A stretch of DNA of 64,000 bases from Clostridium tunisiense TJ (GTDB lineage: Bacteria; Bacillota; Clostridia; Clostridiales; Clostridiaceae): assembly GCF_000300195.1 (NCBI RefSeq), contig NZ_AMQH01000004.1, forward strand, positions 156,631-220,630, written 5' to 3'. Below are positions 25,234-34,002 of this stretch, piece after piece. The position numbers were made by a program, and so were the translations under genes. Position 1 is the first letter of the stretch; each line of letters opens with the position of its first letter. The notes below the pieces were generated by a model that was given only the letters and a program-made list of their open reading frames with translations, was not told where the DNA came from and did not search any database.

Positions 25234-26898
25234 ATGAAAGCTGCTATATACGCAAGAAAATCCGTTGCAACAGAAAAGGGAGAATCAATAGATAACCAAA
25301 TACAATTATGTAAGGAGTATGGCTCAAGGCTAGGAATTAAGGAATTTATTATTTACAAGGATGAAGGTTTTAGTGGAGGAAATATTAATAGACCTAGCTT
25401 TAAGAATATGATGAAAGATGCTAAGGAGAAAAAGTTTAATGTTCTTATTTGTTATAGGCTGGATAGAATTTCACGTAGTGTCGCTGATTTTTCTTCTACC
25501 CTTGAGGAATTACAAGGTAAGAACATTGATTTTATATCCATAAAAGAGCAGTTTGATACTTCAACTCCCATAGGTAGAGCCATGGTATATATATCCTCTG
25601 TTTTTGCACAGTTAGAAAGGGAAACCATAGCAGAAAGAATCAGAGATAATATGATGGAACTTGCTAAGACAGGTAGATGGCTTGGGGGAACTACTCCCCT
25701 GGGATATAAGTCAGAAGCAGTAGAGTATGTTGATGAAAATGGGAAAAATAAAAAGATGTATAAGCTTATTGAAGTTCCTGAGGAAATTGAAATAGTAAAA
25801 CTAATTTATGATCTTTACCTTAAAAAGAAAGGTTTTCCGTCCGTTGCAACCTACCTTTGTAAAAATAATTATAAGGGTAAAACTGGTGGAGAGTTTTCTA
25901 GAACGTCTGTGGAACAAATTATTAAAAATCCAGTGTATGCTATTGCAGATGGGAGGATTGAAAAGTTTTTTCAAAATCATGGAGCTATTACTTATGGGGA
26001 TTTTAATGGGACTAATGGTGTGATGCCTTACAACAAACGAGAAAATGGTAAAAAGGATAAACCAATCAATCAGTGGATTGTGGCTGTGGGAACTCACAAG
26101 GGGATTATTCCAAGTAAACTGTGGATAAAATGCCAAGCAATTAATAATGAAAATGTGGAGAAGTCTTCACCAAGGTCAGGCACAGGCAATAAGTTTTTAT
26201 TATCAGGAATGATGGTTTGTGGAACTTGTGGAAGTGGTATGAGTTCCTGGAGCAAGAAAAATCCCAAAACAGGTGATATAGCTAGATATTATAGGTGTAA
26301 TCTAAAAGCCAGAGCTGCCAGTAGGTGTGATAGTAAAATGCTTAATGCTGAAATAGCCGAAGATTTAATTCTTTCAAAAATTACAGCTATTGATATTAAT
26401 CAGCTAATTGCAAAGATAGAGGAAGATAATAGTGAGGTAGCAGCTCATTCAGAAATAGATGAAAATATTTTAAAAATAAATAAGACTATTGATGATAATA
26501 AGAAATCTATTCAAGGATTAATTAGAAAACTAGCATTGTTAGAAGATTTACCAATAATTAATTTAATTCAAGATGAGATTAATAAATTAAATGTGGAAAA
26601 CAAGAAGTTAGAGGAAGAACTATTAGGTTTAAAGTCACAAAAGGAACCTATGGAAACCCTAAATGAGTATATAGAATATATAAATGAAAGTCTTAAAATC
26701 TTTAAAGCGTCCATGAATTTAATTAAGGAAACAGCTAAAAAGAGAGAAGTTTTAAAAGCTATAGTAGAAAGCATTGTTTGGGATAGTAAAAATGAAGAGC
26801 TTATAGTAAACATCAGTGGATCTTCATCGAAGCTACCTGAAGGTGTTGTTAGAAGACGAAATAACAATAAACTGTGCTTTGGAGAAGGGTTTCGATAA
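25234..26898 (+). CDS. Large serine recombinase (integrase of the element)
   Basis: A 554-residue large serine integrase. Catalytic Ser10 lies in AIYARKSVATEKGESIDNQ, with VLICYRLDRISRSV and AQLERETIAERIRDN in the resolvase domain. A recombinase domain (GRWLGGTTPLGY), zinc ribbon (MVCGTCGSGMSS ... YYRCNLKARAASRCDS) and coiled coil follow. ATG 25234 follows TGGAGGTG. Its stop codon (26896-26898) is formed across the attR junction. In the excised circle the frame would continue for 24 more codons into 11653-11727, giving 578 residues. Confidence 0.93.
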   Translation: MKAAIYARKSVATEKGESIDNQIQLCKEYGSRLGIKEFIIYKDEGFSGGNINRPSFKNMMKDAKEKKFNVLICYRLDRISRSVADFSSTLEELQGKNIDFISIKEQFDTSTPIGRAMVYISSVFAQLERETIAERIRDNMMELAKTGRWLGGTTPLGYKSEAVEYVDENGKNKKMYKLIEVPEEIEIVKLIYDLYLKKKGFPSVATYLCKNNYKGKTGGEFSRTSVEQIIKNPVYAIADGRIEKFFQNHGAITYGDFNGTNGVMPYNKRENGKKDKPINQWIVAVGTHKGIIPSKLWIKCQAINNENVEKSSPRSGTGNKFLLSGMMVCGTCGSGMSSWSKKNPKTGDIARYYRCNLKARAASRCDSKMLNAEIAEDLILSKITAIDINQLIAKIEEDNSEVAAHSEIDENILKINKTIDDNKKSIQGLIRKLALLEDLPIINLIQDEINKLNVENKKLEEELLGLKSQKEPMETLNEYIEYINESLKIFKASMNLIKETAKKREVLKAIVESIVWDSKNEELIVNISGSSSKLPEGVVRRRNNNKLCFGEGFR

Positions 26899-26912
26899 AA
26901 CCATGCAACAAC
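26878..26912 (+). other. Right junction of the integrative element (attR)
   Basis: Element sequence GGGTTTC meets GAT (26894-26896) and then target gene sequence AAAACCATGC. The rebuilt attP, GGGTTTCGATGCACC, has GAAG-GGT on the left and ACC-CTTC on the right of the core, a partial dyad as expected of a serine-integrase attP. Confidence 0.82.
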
Positions 26913-27700
26913 TACTTAGTGGAAACGCAGACATAGGTTTTTCAGGCCCAGAACAAGTGCTATATATTTATAATCAAAAGAGAGATGATTATCCAATAGT
27001 ATTTGCGCAGCTTACACAAAAAGATGGTTCTTTCCTAGTTTCAAGGAAAGAAGAAAAAGATTTTAAATGGGAATCCTTAAAAGGAAAAGATGTTATAGGT
27101 GGAAGACCAGGTGGAATGCCACAAATGGCTTTTGAATATGTGCTTAGAAATCGTGGGATTAATGTTAAGACAGATATGAACATGATAACTAACATTGCTT
27201 TTGGTGTTGTGCCAGCAGCTTTTAAAGGTGGAACTGGTGAATATGCAGCAATTTTTGAACCTACAGCTAGTATGATAGTTAAAGAGCAAGGTGGTTCAAT
27301 TCATTCAATTGGTGAAGCAGCAGGAACTCTTCCTTACACTTGCTTCTATGCTACAAAATCTTATATGGAAAAAAATCCTCAAATTATTGAGAAGTTCACA
27401 AGAGCTATATATAAAGGACAACTTTGGGTTGAGAAAAACTCTGATGAAGAAGTTATAAAAGCAATTAAATCCTTCTTCCCAGATACAGATGAAGCTATAA
27501 TGATTCAAGTTGTTAAAAACTACAGACAAATTGAAGCTTTCTCAAAAACTCCAGTGGTTAATAAGGAAGATATGACAAGATTAATGGATATTATTCAATC
27601 CTATAACCCTGAGCTTTTAAAAGAAAGACCACCATATGAAAAGGTAGTTGATAATCAATTTGGAGATAAGGCAATTAAGGAAGTTAAAGAGATTAAATAA
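26894..27700 (+). pseudogene. SsuA/NMT1-like ABC substrate-binding protein, C-terminal piece
   Basis: Residues 75-342 of the receptor whose N-terminus is at 11429-11653. It begins D-K-T-M-Q-Q-L-L-S-G and continues NADIGFSGPEQVLYIYNQ, then GGRPGGMPQMAFEYVLR and FEPTASMIVKEQGGS, all typical of the NMT1/SsuA fold. No start codon or RBS exists for this half; any frame reported from 26816 runs backwards into recombinase sequence. The piece has no internal stops, so excision of the element should give a working gene. Confidence 0.9.
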
Positions 27701-27767
27701 ATAAATCATCCCAGGGACATTAATAAATTGGAACAGAATTAGTTTCTTAAAAGGGTATGTAACTTTG

Positions 27768-27823
27768 AAGTACACCCCAAATGCTGAACAAATATAAAGT
27801 CAGTATTTGGAGGTGTACTTTTT
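27768..27823 (+). terminator. Terminator of the receptor gene
   Basis: AAGTACACC-CAAAT-CTGA pairs with TCAG-ATTTG-AGGTGTACTT, followed by TTT. Confidence 0.85.
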
Positions 27824-27979
27824 AATGCGGAATCATCCAAGTGGTATTAACAGTGCAGAGTTTGTGGTGAAGAAATTACTGTGCTTTGATGAAGCTGTGG
27901 GGTCAAGGGCCTATGAAGTGTGTAAGGATTATGTAGTGGAGATTGAAGGGGGGAGGGAGTGGAACTTTAGGCTTAATTG
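27824..27979 (+). CDS. Possible small ORF after the receptor terminator
   Basis: A 51-codon ORF (MRNHPSGINSAEFVVKKLLC ...). The GGAGGTG before its ATG is part of the terminator stem, so the RBS may be accidental. Not recognised; it may be a remnant. Confidence 0.3.
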
Positions 27980-28104
27980 AATACTCTCACTCCAACATTG
28001 GCAGATAGCCAAAAACTCACTAGATTTTAAGGAACAAGGGTTAACTTCTTAACATATTATATATTAGAGAGTAAAGTCTCTAATAAAAGTAAAAGGTGAC
28101 TAAT

Positions 28105-28887
28105 ATGAAAAATTTAGATTCTATTAGAAACACTTCAATAGACTATTTTCGAGGTAGACAAGAAAAATTACAAGCTTTGTCTGTTAATACCTGTACAGGA
28201 AATGAAACTGTATTATTAATTCAAGATAATCCTTCTTGGGGATTTAATTCCATGAATGAAGAACTTGAAGCACAAGGAGTAAATTTTTGCACAATAAGCT
28301 CAGATCAAATTGACTCCGTTAATTTATCTAGATTTAAAGAAATAATAATTCCCTCTGCACAATTTGATAATTACTATGCAAATATAATGCCAAATGAAGT
28401 AATTCTACCTTCCATTGAAGCTTTTGTAAGAAGTGGTGGTATATTATCTGCAAATTTAGCTTGGGTTCAGTATTATTCTACAGTTGCTACCTTTGTAGGT
28501 GGACTTAAGTATCAAGAAAGTTACACTGAAAACAACAATATAGCAAATAGCTCTCACCCAATAATTACTGCAGCACTTCCTTGCTTTGGTGGTAATTGTG
28601 GACAAATCATAGATAATGGTTATCGAAATGATTTAGATGGATGGAACGCATCATCCCACGGATATTTCACTAACTTACCAATAGGAACTGGAGTAATTCT
28701 TACTGATGAAAATAATAACCCAGTTATGATAGAATATCCTTATGGTAGAGGTAGAGTTATCGTAACCTTTACAACTCCTGAATGGGATTATTACTTTGGT
28801 GGAAGGAAACTATTAGCAAATGAACTTGCTTATCAAAGTTATTTAGTAAGACGAGGATCTAGAGGACTCTTTGTTGGAGTAGAATAA
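28105..28887 (+). CDS. Class I glutamine-amidotransferase-like fold protein
   Basis: A 260-residue protein of unknown role. Residues 35-130 read like a flavodoxin/GATase1-type fold (NETVLLIQDNPSWGF, then FKEIIIPSAQFDNYY and FVRSGGILSANLAWVQYY), without a recognisable catalytic Cys-His pair; later FPYGRGRVIVTFTTPEW-like text closes the sheet (IEYPYGRGRVIVTFTTPEWD). ATG 28105 follows AAAGGTGA. The first 25 residues (NTSIDYFRGRQEKLQ) resemble the start of the 29182-29934 protein. A terminator follows. Confidence 0.55.
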   Translation: MKNLDSIRNTSIDYFRGRQEKLQALSVNTCTGNETVLLIQDNPSWGFNSMNEELEAQGVNFCTISSDQIDSVNLSRFKEIIIPSAQFDNYYANIMPNEVILPSIEAFVRSGGILSANLAWVQYYSTVATFVGGLKYQESYTENNNIANSSHPIITAALPCFGGNCGQIIDNGYRNDLDGWNASSHGYFTNLPIGTGVILTDENNNPVMIEYPYGRGRVIVTFTTPEWDYYFGGRKLLANELAYQSYLVRRGSRGLFVGVE

Positions 28888-28940
28888 AGTGTTATACCCT
28901 AGAGGATATAATAAAATAGAATTGTTCGTTATTTAACTAG

Positions 28941-28972
28941 CCAACGTCTGCAAAGGGCAGACGTTGGTTTTT
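28941..28972 (+). terminator. Rho-independent terminator, intron target
   Basis: CCAACGTCTGC pairs perfectly with GCAGACGTTGG, then TTTTT. The group IIC intron relic starts four bases after the T run. Confidence 0.92.
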
Positions 28973-28975
28973 GAT

Positions 28976-29023
28976 GTGCGCCCAGCATGGGGAAATAAAT
29001 TGTGGGCACAAATTATTATATTA
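28976..29023 (+). repeat. Relic of a group IIC intron 5' end
   Basis: GTGCGCCCAGCATGGG is the typical 5' start of group II introns (compare GTGTGCCCGGCATGGG of the Oceanobacillus group IIC intron). It stands right after a terminator hairpin, the preferred target of group IIC introns. Nothing downstream to 29180 looks like later domains or an intron-encoded protein, so only the 5' tip remains. Confidence 0.55.
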
Positions 29024-29181
29024 CAAGTGAAAGGCATGGTTTATTACTCCATGGCTCCAAAGCACGCCAAGCTTCAAACGTAAAACATGTCTATAGATTG
29101 CCAAGTAAAAATCCTTTAATAATCTACAAACTTTCAAATAGTAAGCATCTTTAATATGTAATTACTATTTAGTACAGAAAT

Positions 29182-29934
29182 TTATTTTATAATTTTCATA
29201 TTATCTATAAGGCAACAAACTCCCTCTGGAATATCTAAACTTCCATTTTCATTTAATTTATATTCTTTTCCCTCAATTATAAATACTGAGTCTTTAGTGA
29301 AACCAGATTTAAATAAATTAGCTTTGGTAAAATACCGCCTTTCAGCTTCCGCTTGATATTCAGGATATATTAGTCCATTGTCCACTAAATAGAACTTGTT
29401 AGTTTTTGACTCAGATTTCACTTCAAACCAACCTGGCTTAATTCCTACTTTACCTAGCATATCTAAAATTTCATTATGCTTAAACCCTCCAGTTCGAACT
29501 TCAAAGGCACTTCCATCTTCTGCAAGAGAAGTAATTAATCTTCTAATTTTATTTATTTCACCATAGTCTGAGGGGGGCAACGTAAAATTATCACCAAGTC
29601 CTAGTTCAGAAAATGGCATGTATACATTACCTCCATCCCCAACGGTAAGTATAGCTGTTGTATTAGAACTTGTTTTCAACTTATAATAAGTTCCCTTTCT
29701 TAAATCCAAAACATTGTCTTTAGCAACAAATTCCTCTGCATTTTTCCCTATTGAAGCTAGTTTTTTCTGACTTTCAAGAATTAACTTCCCAGATTCAATT
29801 GATAAGCTATCTAAAGATAAACTATTTGGCTTCTTATAAACTGACTTGTTTATTGACTCTATTAATCTAGATTGTTTATTTCTAAAATCATCATATATAA
29901 CTTTATTTAAAGCTGAATAATTATTAACTCTCAA
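29182..29934 (-). CDS. Hypothetical protein
   Basis: A 250-residue soluble protein I do not recognise. The N-terminus (NKVIYDDFRNKQSRLIESI) resembles that of the 28105 protein. A central part has GGNVYMPFSELGLGDNFTLP and a region rich in Gly and Phe; the C-terminus (FIIEGKEYKLNENGSLDIPE) looks beta-stranded. No signal peptide or membrane helix. TTG start with GAGGAAG upstream. It follows the PPC-domain gene on the same strand with an 80-bp gap and may share its transcript. Confidence 0.55.
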   Translation of the reverse strand: MRVNNYSALNKVIYDDFRNKQSRLIESINKSVYKKPNSLSLDSLSIESGKLILESQKKLASIGKNAEEFVAKDNVLDLRKGTYYKLKTSSNTTAILTVGDGGNVYMPFSELGLGDNFTLPPSDYGEINKIRRLITSLAEDGSAFEVRTGGFKHNEILDMLGKVGIKPGWFEVKSESKTNKFYLVDNGLIYPEYQAEAERRYFTKANLFKSGFTKDSVFIIEGKEYKLNENGSLDIPEGVCCLIDNMKIIK

Positions 29935-30014
29935 TTTAAAATCACTTCCTCTATAATCTTTAAATTAAATTTTGGTGTATAGTTATTAAACTTATTTTCT
30001 AAATTATATTAATA

Positions 30015-30872
30015 CTATTGTGGTAGTACAGGATAAATATAGCTAAACTTAATCTGAGGAGTTAATTTAAAATATCCTGTTGAAGTTGATACTGTACCGT
30101 CAAGTTTAAAGGTCCATCTATTTCTTAAAGTTTTATTACTAATAACAGGTACATTTGCAACATATGTGTAAGAAGATGTACTAATCCATGAAGAATCACC
30201 CTCTATTTTTATGCTTCTATATTGATTGGTTGCACTGTTAACTTTTGTTCCTTGTAAAGAAACATAATAAACAATTGCGTTACTTGGAAGTGAAGTAATA
30301 TTGCTAAGGTCATAAGTAGCTTGTGCAGTTTTTATTGTTGGCGTTAATGTAACAGGACTTGTTGCATTATAAGTGTAACTATTTAATGCATAGTCTGGTC
30401 CGCCTATATAAAATCTATATTCTCCAGTAAGTAGCGTAGAGGATACTTTAACATAATAATACCCTGATGTTGGTATATTTACATAAAATGGAGTAGCCCC
30501 AAAATAAGCTGGATTGGTCACATAAGGTATACCTCTTACAAGATTTAAATTTTCATCATATACTTCAAATTGACTTGAACCACTAAGTGCTGAACTATTT
30601 ATGCCTAGTATAGTATCACTATTAGCAGGCAGGTAAACTTTATACCAGTCTTCATCAGTAGTACTAGTAATATTACCAACAACAACGTTTTGACCATCAT
30701 AGTTTCCTGAAATAATTTTGGAAGGATCCTCATTGTTTGCTTGAATTAGCTGAGCTGTGCTTGATGAATCATTTGCCTCTGTTTCATCAATTGCAGCAGC
30801 ATATGCTGTAGTAGAGAATAAGAAAACAAAACATAAACTTAAACTCAATATAGTTGTATAAATTTTTCTCAT
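30015..30872 (-). CDS. Secreted protein with PPC (pre-peptidase C-terminal) domain
   Basis: A 285-residue exported protein. The signal peptide (MRKIYTTILSLSLCFVFLFS) ends near AYAA. Residues 30-140 form a bacterial PPC beta-sandwich: ETEANDSSSTAQLIQ, then DEDWYKVYLPANSDTI and GYYYVKVSSTLLTGEYRFYI. The C-terminal half is an unassigned beta domain rich in Ser, Thr and Tyr. PPC domains usually accompany secreted peptidases, but no peptidase domain is present. The start at 30872 has AAAGGGA upstream; two earlier in-frame ATGs overlap it. Confidence 0.8.
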   Translation of the reverse strand: MRKIYTTILSLSLCFVFLFSTTAYAAAIDETEANDSSSTAQLIQANNEDPSKIISGNYDGQNVVVGNITSTTDEDWYKVYLPANSDTILGINSSALSGSSQFEVYDENLNLVRGIPYVTNPAYFGATPFYVNIPTSGYYYVKVSSTLLTGEYRFYIGGPDYALNSYTYNATSPVTLTPTIKTAQATYDLSNITSLPSNAIVYYVSLQGTKVNSATNQYRSIKIEGDSSWISTSSYTYVANVPVISNKTLRNRWTFKLDGTVSTSTGYFKLTPQIKFSYIYPVLPQ

Positions 30873-31222
30873 TAAAACCATCCCTTTCATACTTTAACTA
30901 AAATAACTATACACCTAATAACTTTCTCGTACATTTATGGAAATACTTTATAAAAATTTACTTTATTATACATATAAAGTAAATAGATATATTTATTTTA
31001 TTGCTTTCAACTAAAAAGAGTTAATTTTAGGGGCAGTCAAATGTCATAGGTATATTATTACAGTAATAATATGGTAGAATAGAATTGTAAAGATAGCATA
31101 ATATATTTAGACATTATGAACCTTGAGAAGAAATAATTATAAATTTGCTTAAAGTAGGGGTAGCATTTATAGAAAAGATTGATATTTTTAATTACAATTT
31201 AATTAAAAAAGGAGAGAACTAT

Positions 31223-31765
31223 ATGAATATAGGAACCGCAACAATTAATACAAAAGGATTAACATTAAGAAAGATTTCACTTGATGATGTTCAAGCTATC
31301 TACACTTATCTTAAATCAGATGAAAGAGTTACTGATAACTTGATTAAAGGTATACACAAAAATTCAGAAGAAACCGTTTATATGGTTAAGGAAATCATTG
31401 ATCAATATGAAAATCCCTCTTTCTATTACTGGGGAATGGAGTTAACTGAAACTAAAGAACTAATAGGATTAATAGATCTTTTTGATTTTGATTTTAATGA
31501 AACGAAATGCAAAGTAGGATACTCAATAGGATATAATTGGTGGAATAAAGGCTACGGAACAGAAGCATTAAGAGCAGTAATAGACTTTGCATTTAATTAT
31601 ATAAAAGTTAGTGAAATTAGTGCTACACATAACACAGATAATCTAGCTTCAGGAAGGATTATGGAAAAGGCAGGAATGGAAAAAGAATATATAGTTAAAG
31701 ATATGATAATAAATGCAAAGGGTCAATCAAAAGATTGTGTTATCTATAGCATAAAGAATAACTAG
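31223..31765 (+). CDS. GNAT acetyltransferase, RimJ/RimL type
   Basis: A 180-residue acetyltransferase of the RimJ/RimL subgroup. The N-terminus TKGLTLRKISLDDVQAIYTY is typical, the acetyl-CoA motif is IGYNWWNKGYGTEALRAVID, and NTDNLASGRIMEKAGM is the conserved N-x-x-S motif with Ala-Gly-Met/Phe after it. ATG 31223 follows AAAGGAGAG; the longer frame from 31145 lacks an RBS. It probably acetylates a protein N-terminus or a small amine. Single gene. Confidence 0.88.
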   Translation: MNIGTATINTKGLTLRKISLDDVQAIYTYLKSDERVTDNLIKGIHKNSEETVYMVKEIIDQYENPSFYYWGMELTETKELIGLIDLFDFDFNETKCKVGYSIGYNWWNKGYGTEALRAVIDFAFNYIKVSEISATHNTDNLASGRIMEKAGMEKEYIVKDMIINAKGQSKDCVIYSIKNN

Positions 31766-31860
31766 TACGTAGGATAATTTATCGCGCTCATTCTTATATA
31801 GTTGAAGAACTATATAATTTGTTGAGTAAGTATTATTTATTTTAGGAGTAGTGAGTAAGT

Positions 31861-32430
31861 ATGAAAAAAATATATATAATTATGGCAATTATTGTATTGA
31901 TGCTGAGTTTTACTGGCTGTAGCAAGTCAAGTACAAACATTAAGAAGTATCTTAATAGTGGGACTAAGATTGATGCATATGCGAAAAACTTTATGCCTGC
32001 TCTTGAGGATTTACCTAAAAGCCTTGATATAGCATATAAATACAATCATATACCAACAATACTATCTGATACAGACACAATGGTACTTGTTGTTGAATAT
32101 GATGAGGCAACCTATAAGAGTGAAAAGGAGAAATTAACAAGTAATTATAACTTTTTAACTAAGAAAGTCCCCTCTACTTATAATGAGGATAAATATTTAA
32201 TACCTGAATATGAATTTTCCATAAATAGTTACGAATTTAAAGTCGTAGAGGGAAATGACAAAAGTAAAGCGGAATACCCAAAATCTTTCGGCATGATTGG
32301 GACATCTGATAAGAAGAAAAGTATAGCATATTTATATTTCTATGATCATGAGTTAGATTATATAGGGGAAAAAGACGAAAAAAGACCTATGGCTAACTTT
32401 GTAAATAAGTATTTTAGGTATGTCTTTTAA
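31861..32430 (+). CDS. Putative lipoprotein of unknown function
   Basis: A 189-residue protein with a lipoprotein signal: MKKIYIIMAIIVLMLSFTGC, lipidated Cys20. The mature part is charged, without known domains, and has an internal strand-rich segment around TDTMVLVVEYDEATYKSEKE. An AGGAGTAG site lies before the ATG. Monocistronic. Function unknown. Confidence 0.75.
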   Translation: MKKIYIIMAIIVLMLSFTGCSKSSTNIKKYLNSGTKIDAYAKNFMPALEDLPKSLDIAYKYNHIPTILSDTDTMVLVVEYDEATYKSEKEKLTSNYNFLTKKVPSTYNEDKYLIPEYEFSINSYEFKVVEGNDKSKAEYPKSFGMIGTSDKKKSIAYLYFYDHELDYIGEKDEKRPMANFVNKYFRYVF

Positions 32431-32515
32431 AAATAAATCTTTAATACTATGAATGTATTAAAGTGGTATTAAGGCACAATCGCATATTATAGAGAATTAG
32501 AATGGAAGTGATTAT

Positions 32516-32707
32516 ATGGAAGAGGGTAAGAAATGCCCAATTTGTGGGTGTAAAGAGATTGGTAAAGGAAGACATTACGCACAAGGCTCAATGTTCCCAC
32601 TTAAAGGTATCTTTAATACTGGTTCTCAAGTTATAGCAGATATATGTACAAAATGTGGTCATATTTTATCAATGAGAGTAAAGAATCCAGAAAAGTTCAA
32701 GCTATAA
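32516..32707 (+). CDS. Small zinc-ribbon protein
   Basis: A 63-residue protein with two CxxC pairs: KKCPICGCKEIGKGRH and ADICTKCGHILSMRV, a rubredoxin-like zinc ribbon. Small proteins of this sort are widespread in Firmicutes and uncharacterised. A GGAAGTGAT site precedes the ATG. A bidirectional terminator lies downstream. Confidence 0.75.
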   Translation: MEEGKKCPICGCKEIGKGRHYAQGSMFPLKGIFNTGSQVIADICTKCGHILSMRVKNPEKFKL

Positions 32708-32755
32708 TATGTAGCTCGCAATCTTATACTGTTTATAGCAATTATTTATATGGTT

Positions 32756-32795
32756 AAAAGCATGTTAATCTCCATAGAGTTAACATGCTTTTTCT
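32756..32795. terminator. Bidirectional terminator
   Basis: A perfect 13-bp stem AAAAGCATGTTAA/TTAACATGCTTTT with A and T flanks sits between the convergent zinc-ribbon and sigma-factor genes. Confidence 0.92.
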
Positions 32796-32858
32796 ACGTT
32801 CTATACTGCTAGAAAACATCTGTAAGTTTACATTGTTCTCCTTTAAAATGCCAAGTTA

Positions 32859-33440
32859 CTATATAATATAATCTTCTTTTGAAAGACTATTTCTCAGTTT
32901 CTTAAGCATATTATTCCTCTTAGTAATAGCTTTTACATAAGAAATACCTTTACAGTCAGAATACTGCTTTAGAGAAAGTTTTCGTATATATATAAGGTCT
33001 ATAAGTTCCAGTTCATCTCTGTTTAGAGTTTTAAGTGAAGCTTTTAATTCTTTATTAAGAGTAGCTTTATATATTTGATCCTCTACAAAGTCCATATCAT
33101 AGAATAAAGCGTGCTCTAAATTATCATCTAAAATCAAGGTTTTAGGACCTTCTCTATTGTCTCTTCTTTTGGAAATTCTAATTAAGTTATTTATAGAATT
33201 TTTTATTGCATTGGTGGCGTAGGCTACAAATCTGTGCTTGCTTAAGTCATACACTTTTACACATTTAAACAGTGTTTGGTAACATTCATTTTTAAGGTCT
33301 TCAAATTCAAAGCCATTTACATGAGATTTTTTACATAAGTTTAAAATAAAGGGTTTAAAATCCCCTATTAGCTCTTCTTTAGCTTTTTCGCTGCCAGCTT
33401 TTGAAAGTAGTACTAGGTTCTCGATTTTTGAAAAGTTCAT
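32859..33440 (-). CDS. Sigma-70 family RNA polymerase sigma factor
   Basis: A 193-residue sigma factor with region 2 (FEFEDLKNECYQTLFKCVKV, YDLSKHRFVAYATNAIKNSI) and a weak region 4 (LNRDELELIDLIYIRKLSLK, SYVKAITKRNNMLKKLR). Lacks regions 1 and 3, like alternative sigma factors of clostridia including the TcdR/UviA group. The ATG at 33440 is chosen for its GAGGAG site; an upstream in-frame start at 33482 is less likely. Target genes are unknown. Confidence 0.78.
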   Translation of the reverse strand: MNFSKIENLVLLSKAGSEKAKEELIGDFKPFILNLCKKSHVNGFEFEDLKNECYQTLFKCVKVYDLSKHRFVAYATNAIKNSINNLIRISKRRDNREGPKTLILDDNLEHALFYDMDFVEDQIYKATLNKELKASLKTLNRDELELIDLIYIRKLSLKQYSDCKGISYVKAITKRNNMLKKLRNSLSKEDYII

Positions 33441-33520
33441 TTTTATTCTCCTCTCAATATGAAATTTATGCTCTAGTGGCATATATCTTCGCTGAGGAGA
33501 TTCATAGGATTAATAAAAGA

Positions 33521-34002
33521 GTGACATTAGCTATTGATATAGGCTATAATGCACCTTTTGATAGTGGAGCGGTGGGAATAGAAAGTGAAGGCAAGTTAAA
33601 ATCTTGAAGTGGGTTCAAGATTTATTAGAAAATGTATTATAGCTGGAATTAGAGTTGTGGATTGCAATCCTAAAGGGGTTACTAGTCATGGAGAATCCTT
33701 AAGAAAGATGCTTTTAGAAGCTAATAATGAGGGTGATTACTATCTTTATACCTATTCATCATAATAAATGCCTAGGGGGGATGGTACTGGGGGATTTTGA
33801 TATCCTGAGGAAAAGGGAAAACTTTGTAAGGGCTATTATTTCTGAATTTATGAGCCGTGGATTTAGAAATAGGGGAGTGAAATGCAGAGAGGATTTATAT
33901 GTGTTTAATAAAACTAAGATGATTGCAATACTTGTTGAACATCTATTTTGTCATAGTGAAATTCATAGGCTCTTGAAGAAATGGGAGCACAATGTGATTT
34001 AG
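33521..34002 (+). pseudogene. Broken N-acetylmuramoyl-L-alanine amidase (Amidase_3)
   Basis: Pieces of one amidase are found in shifted frames: VTLAIDIGYNAPFDSGAVGI from 33521 (first zinc histidine replaced by Tyr), then CNPKGVTSHGESLRKMLLEA, then PIHHNKCLGGMV in the 33727-34002 frame and VEHLFCHSEI near the end. A stop at about 33605 and frame changes separate them. Intact relatives hydrolyse the cell-wall amide bond. The gene is not functional. Confidence 0.75.

Larger units (their letters stand above)
11654..26896 (+). mobile_element. 15.2-kb serine-recombinase integrative element carrying Gabija
   Basis: The element is defined by the split receptor gene: bases 11654-26896 (15,243 bp, uncertain by up to three bases because GAT is shared) can be removed to restore the reading frame exactly. 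The large serine recombinase at 25234-26898 ends at the right junction, the usual place for an integrase. Cargo: MBL-fold gene, gajAB, XRE regulator, nuclease piece, tandem serine recombinases, exonuclease operon, phosphatase, secreted protein. No relaxase, type IV secretion or phage structural genes are seen, so it is not an autonomous conjugative element or a prophage. Confidence 0.85.

Noticed and set aside
26816..26893. Start of the right receptor fragment inside the recombinase gene
   Set aside because: The frame there is recombinase DNA in another register; receptor sequence starts only at GAT 26894.
11654..26896. Prophage or conjugative element
   Set aside because: No capsid, portal, tail, terminase, relaxase or type IV secretion gene was seen.
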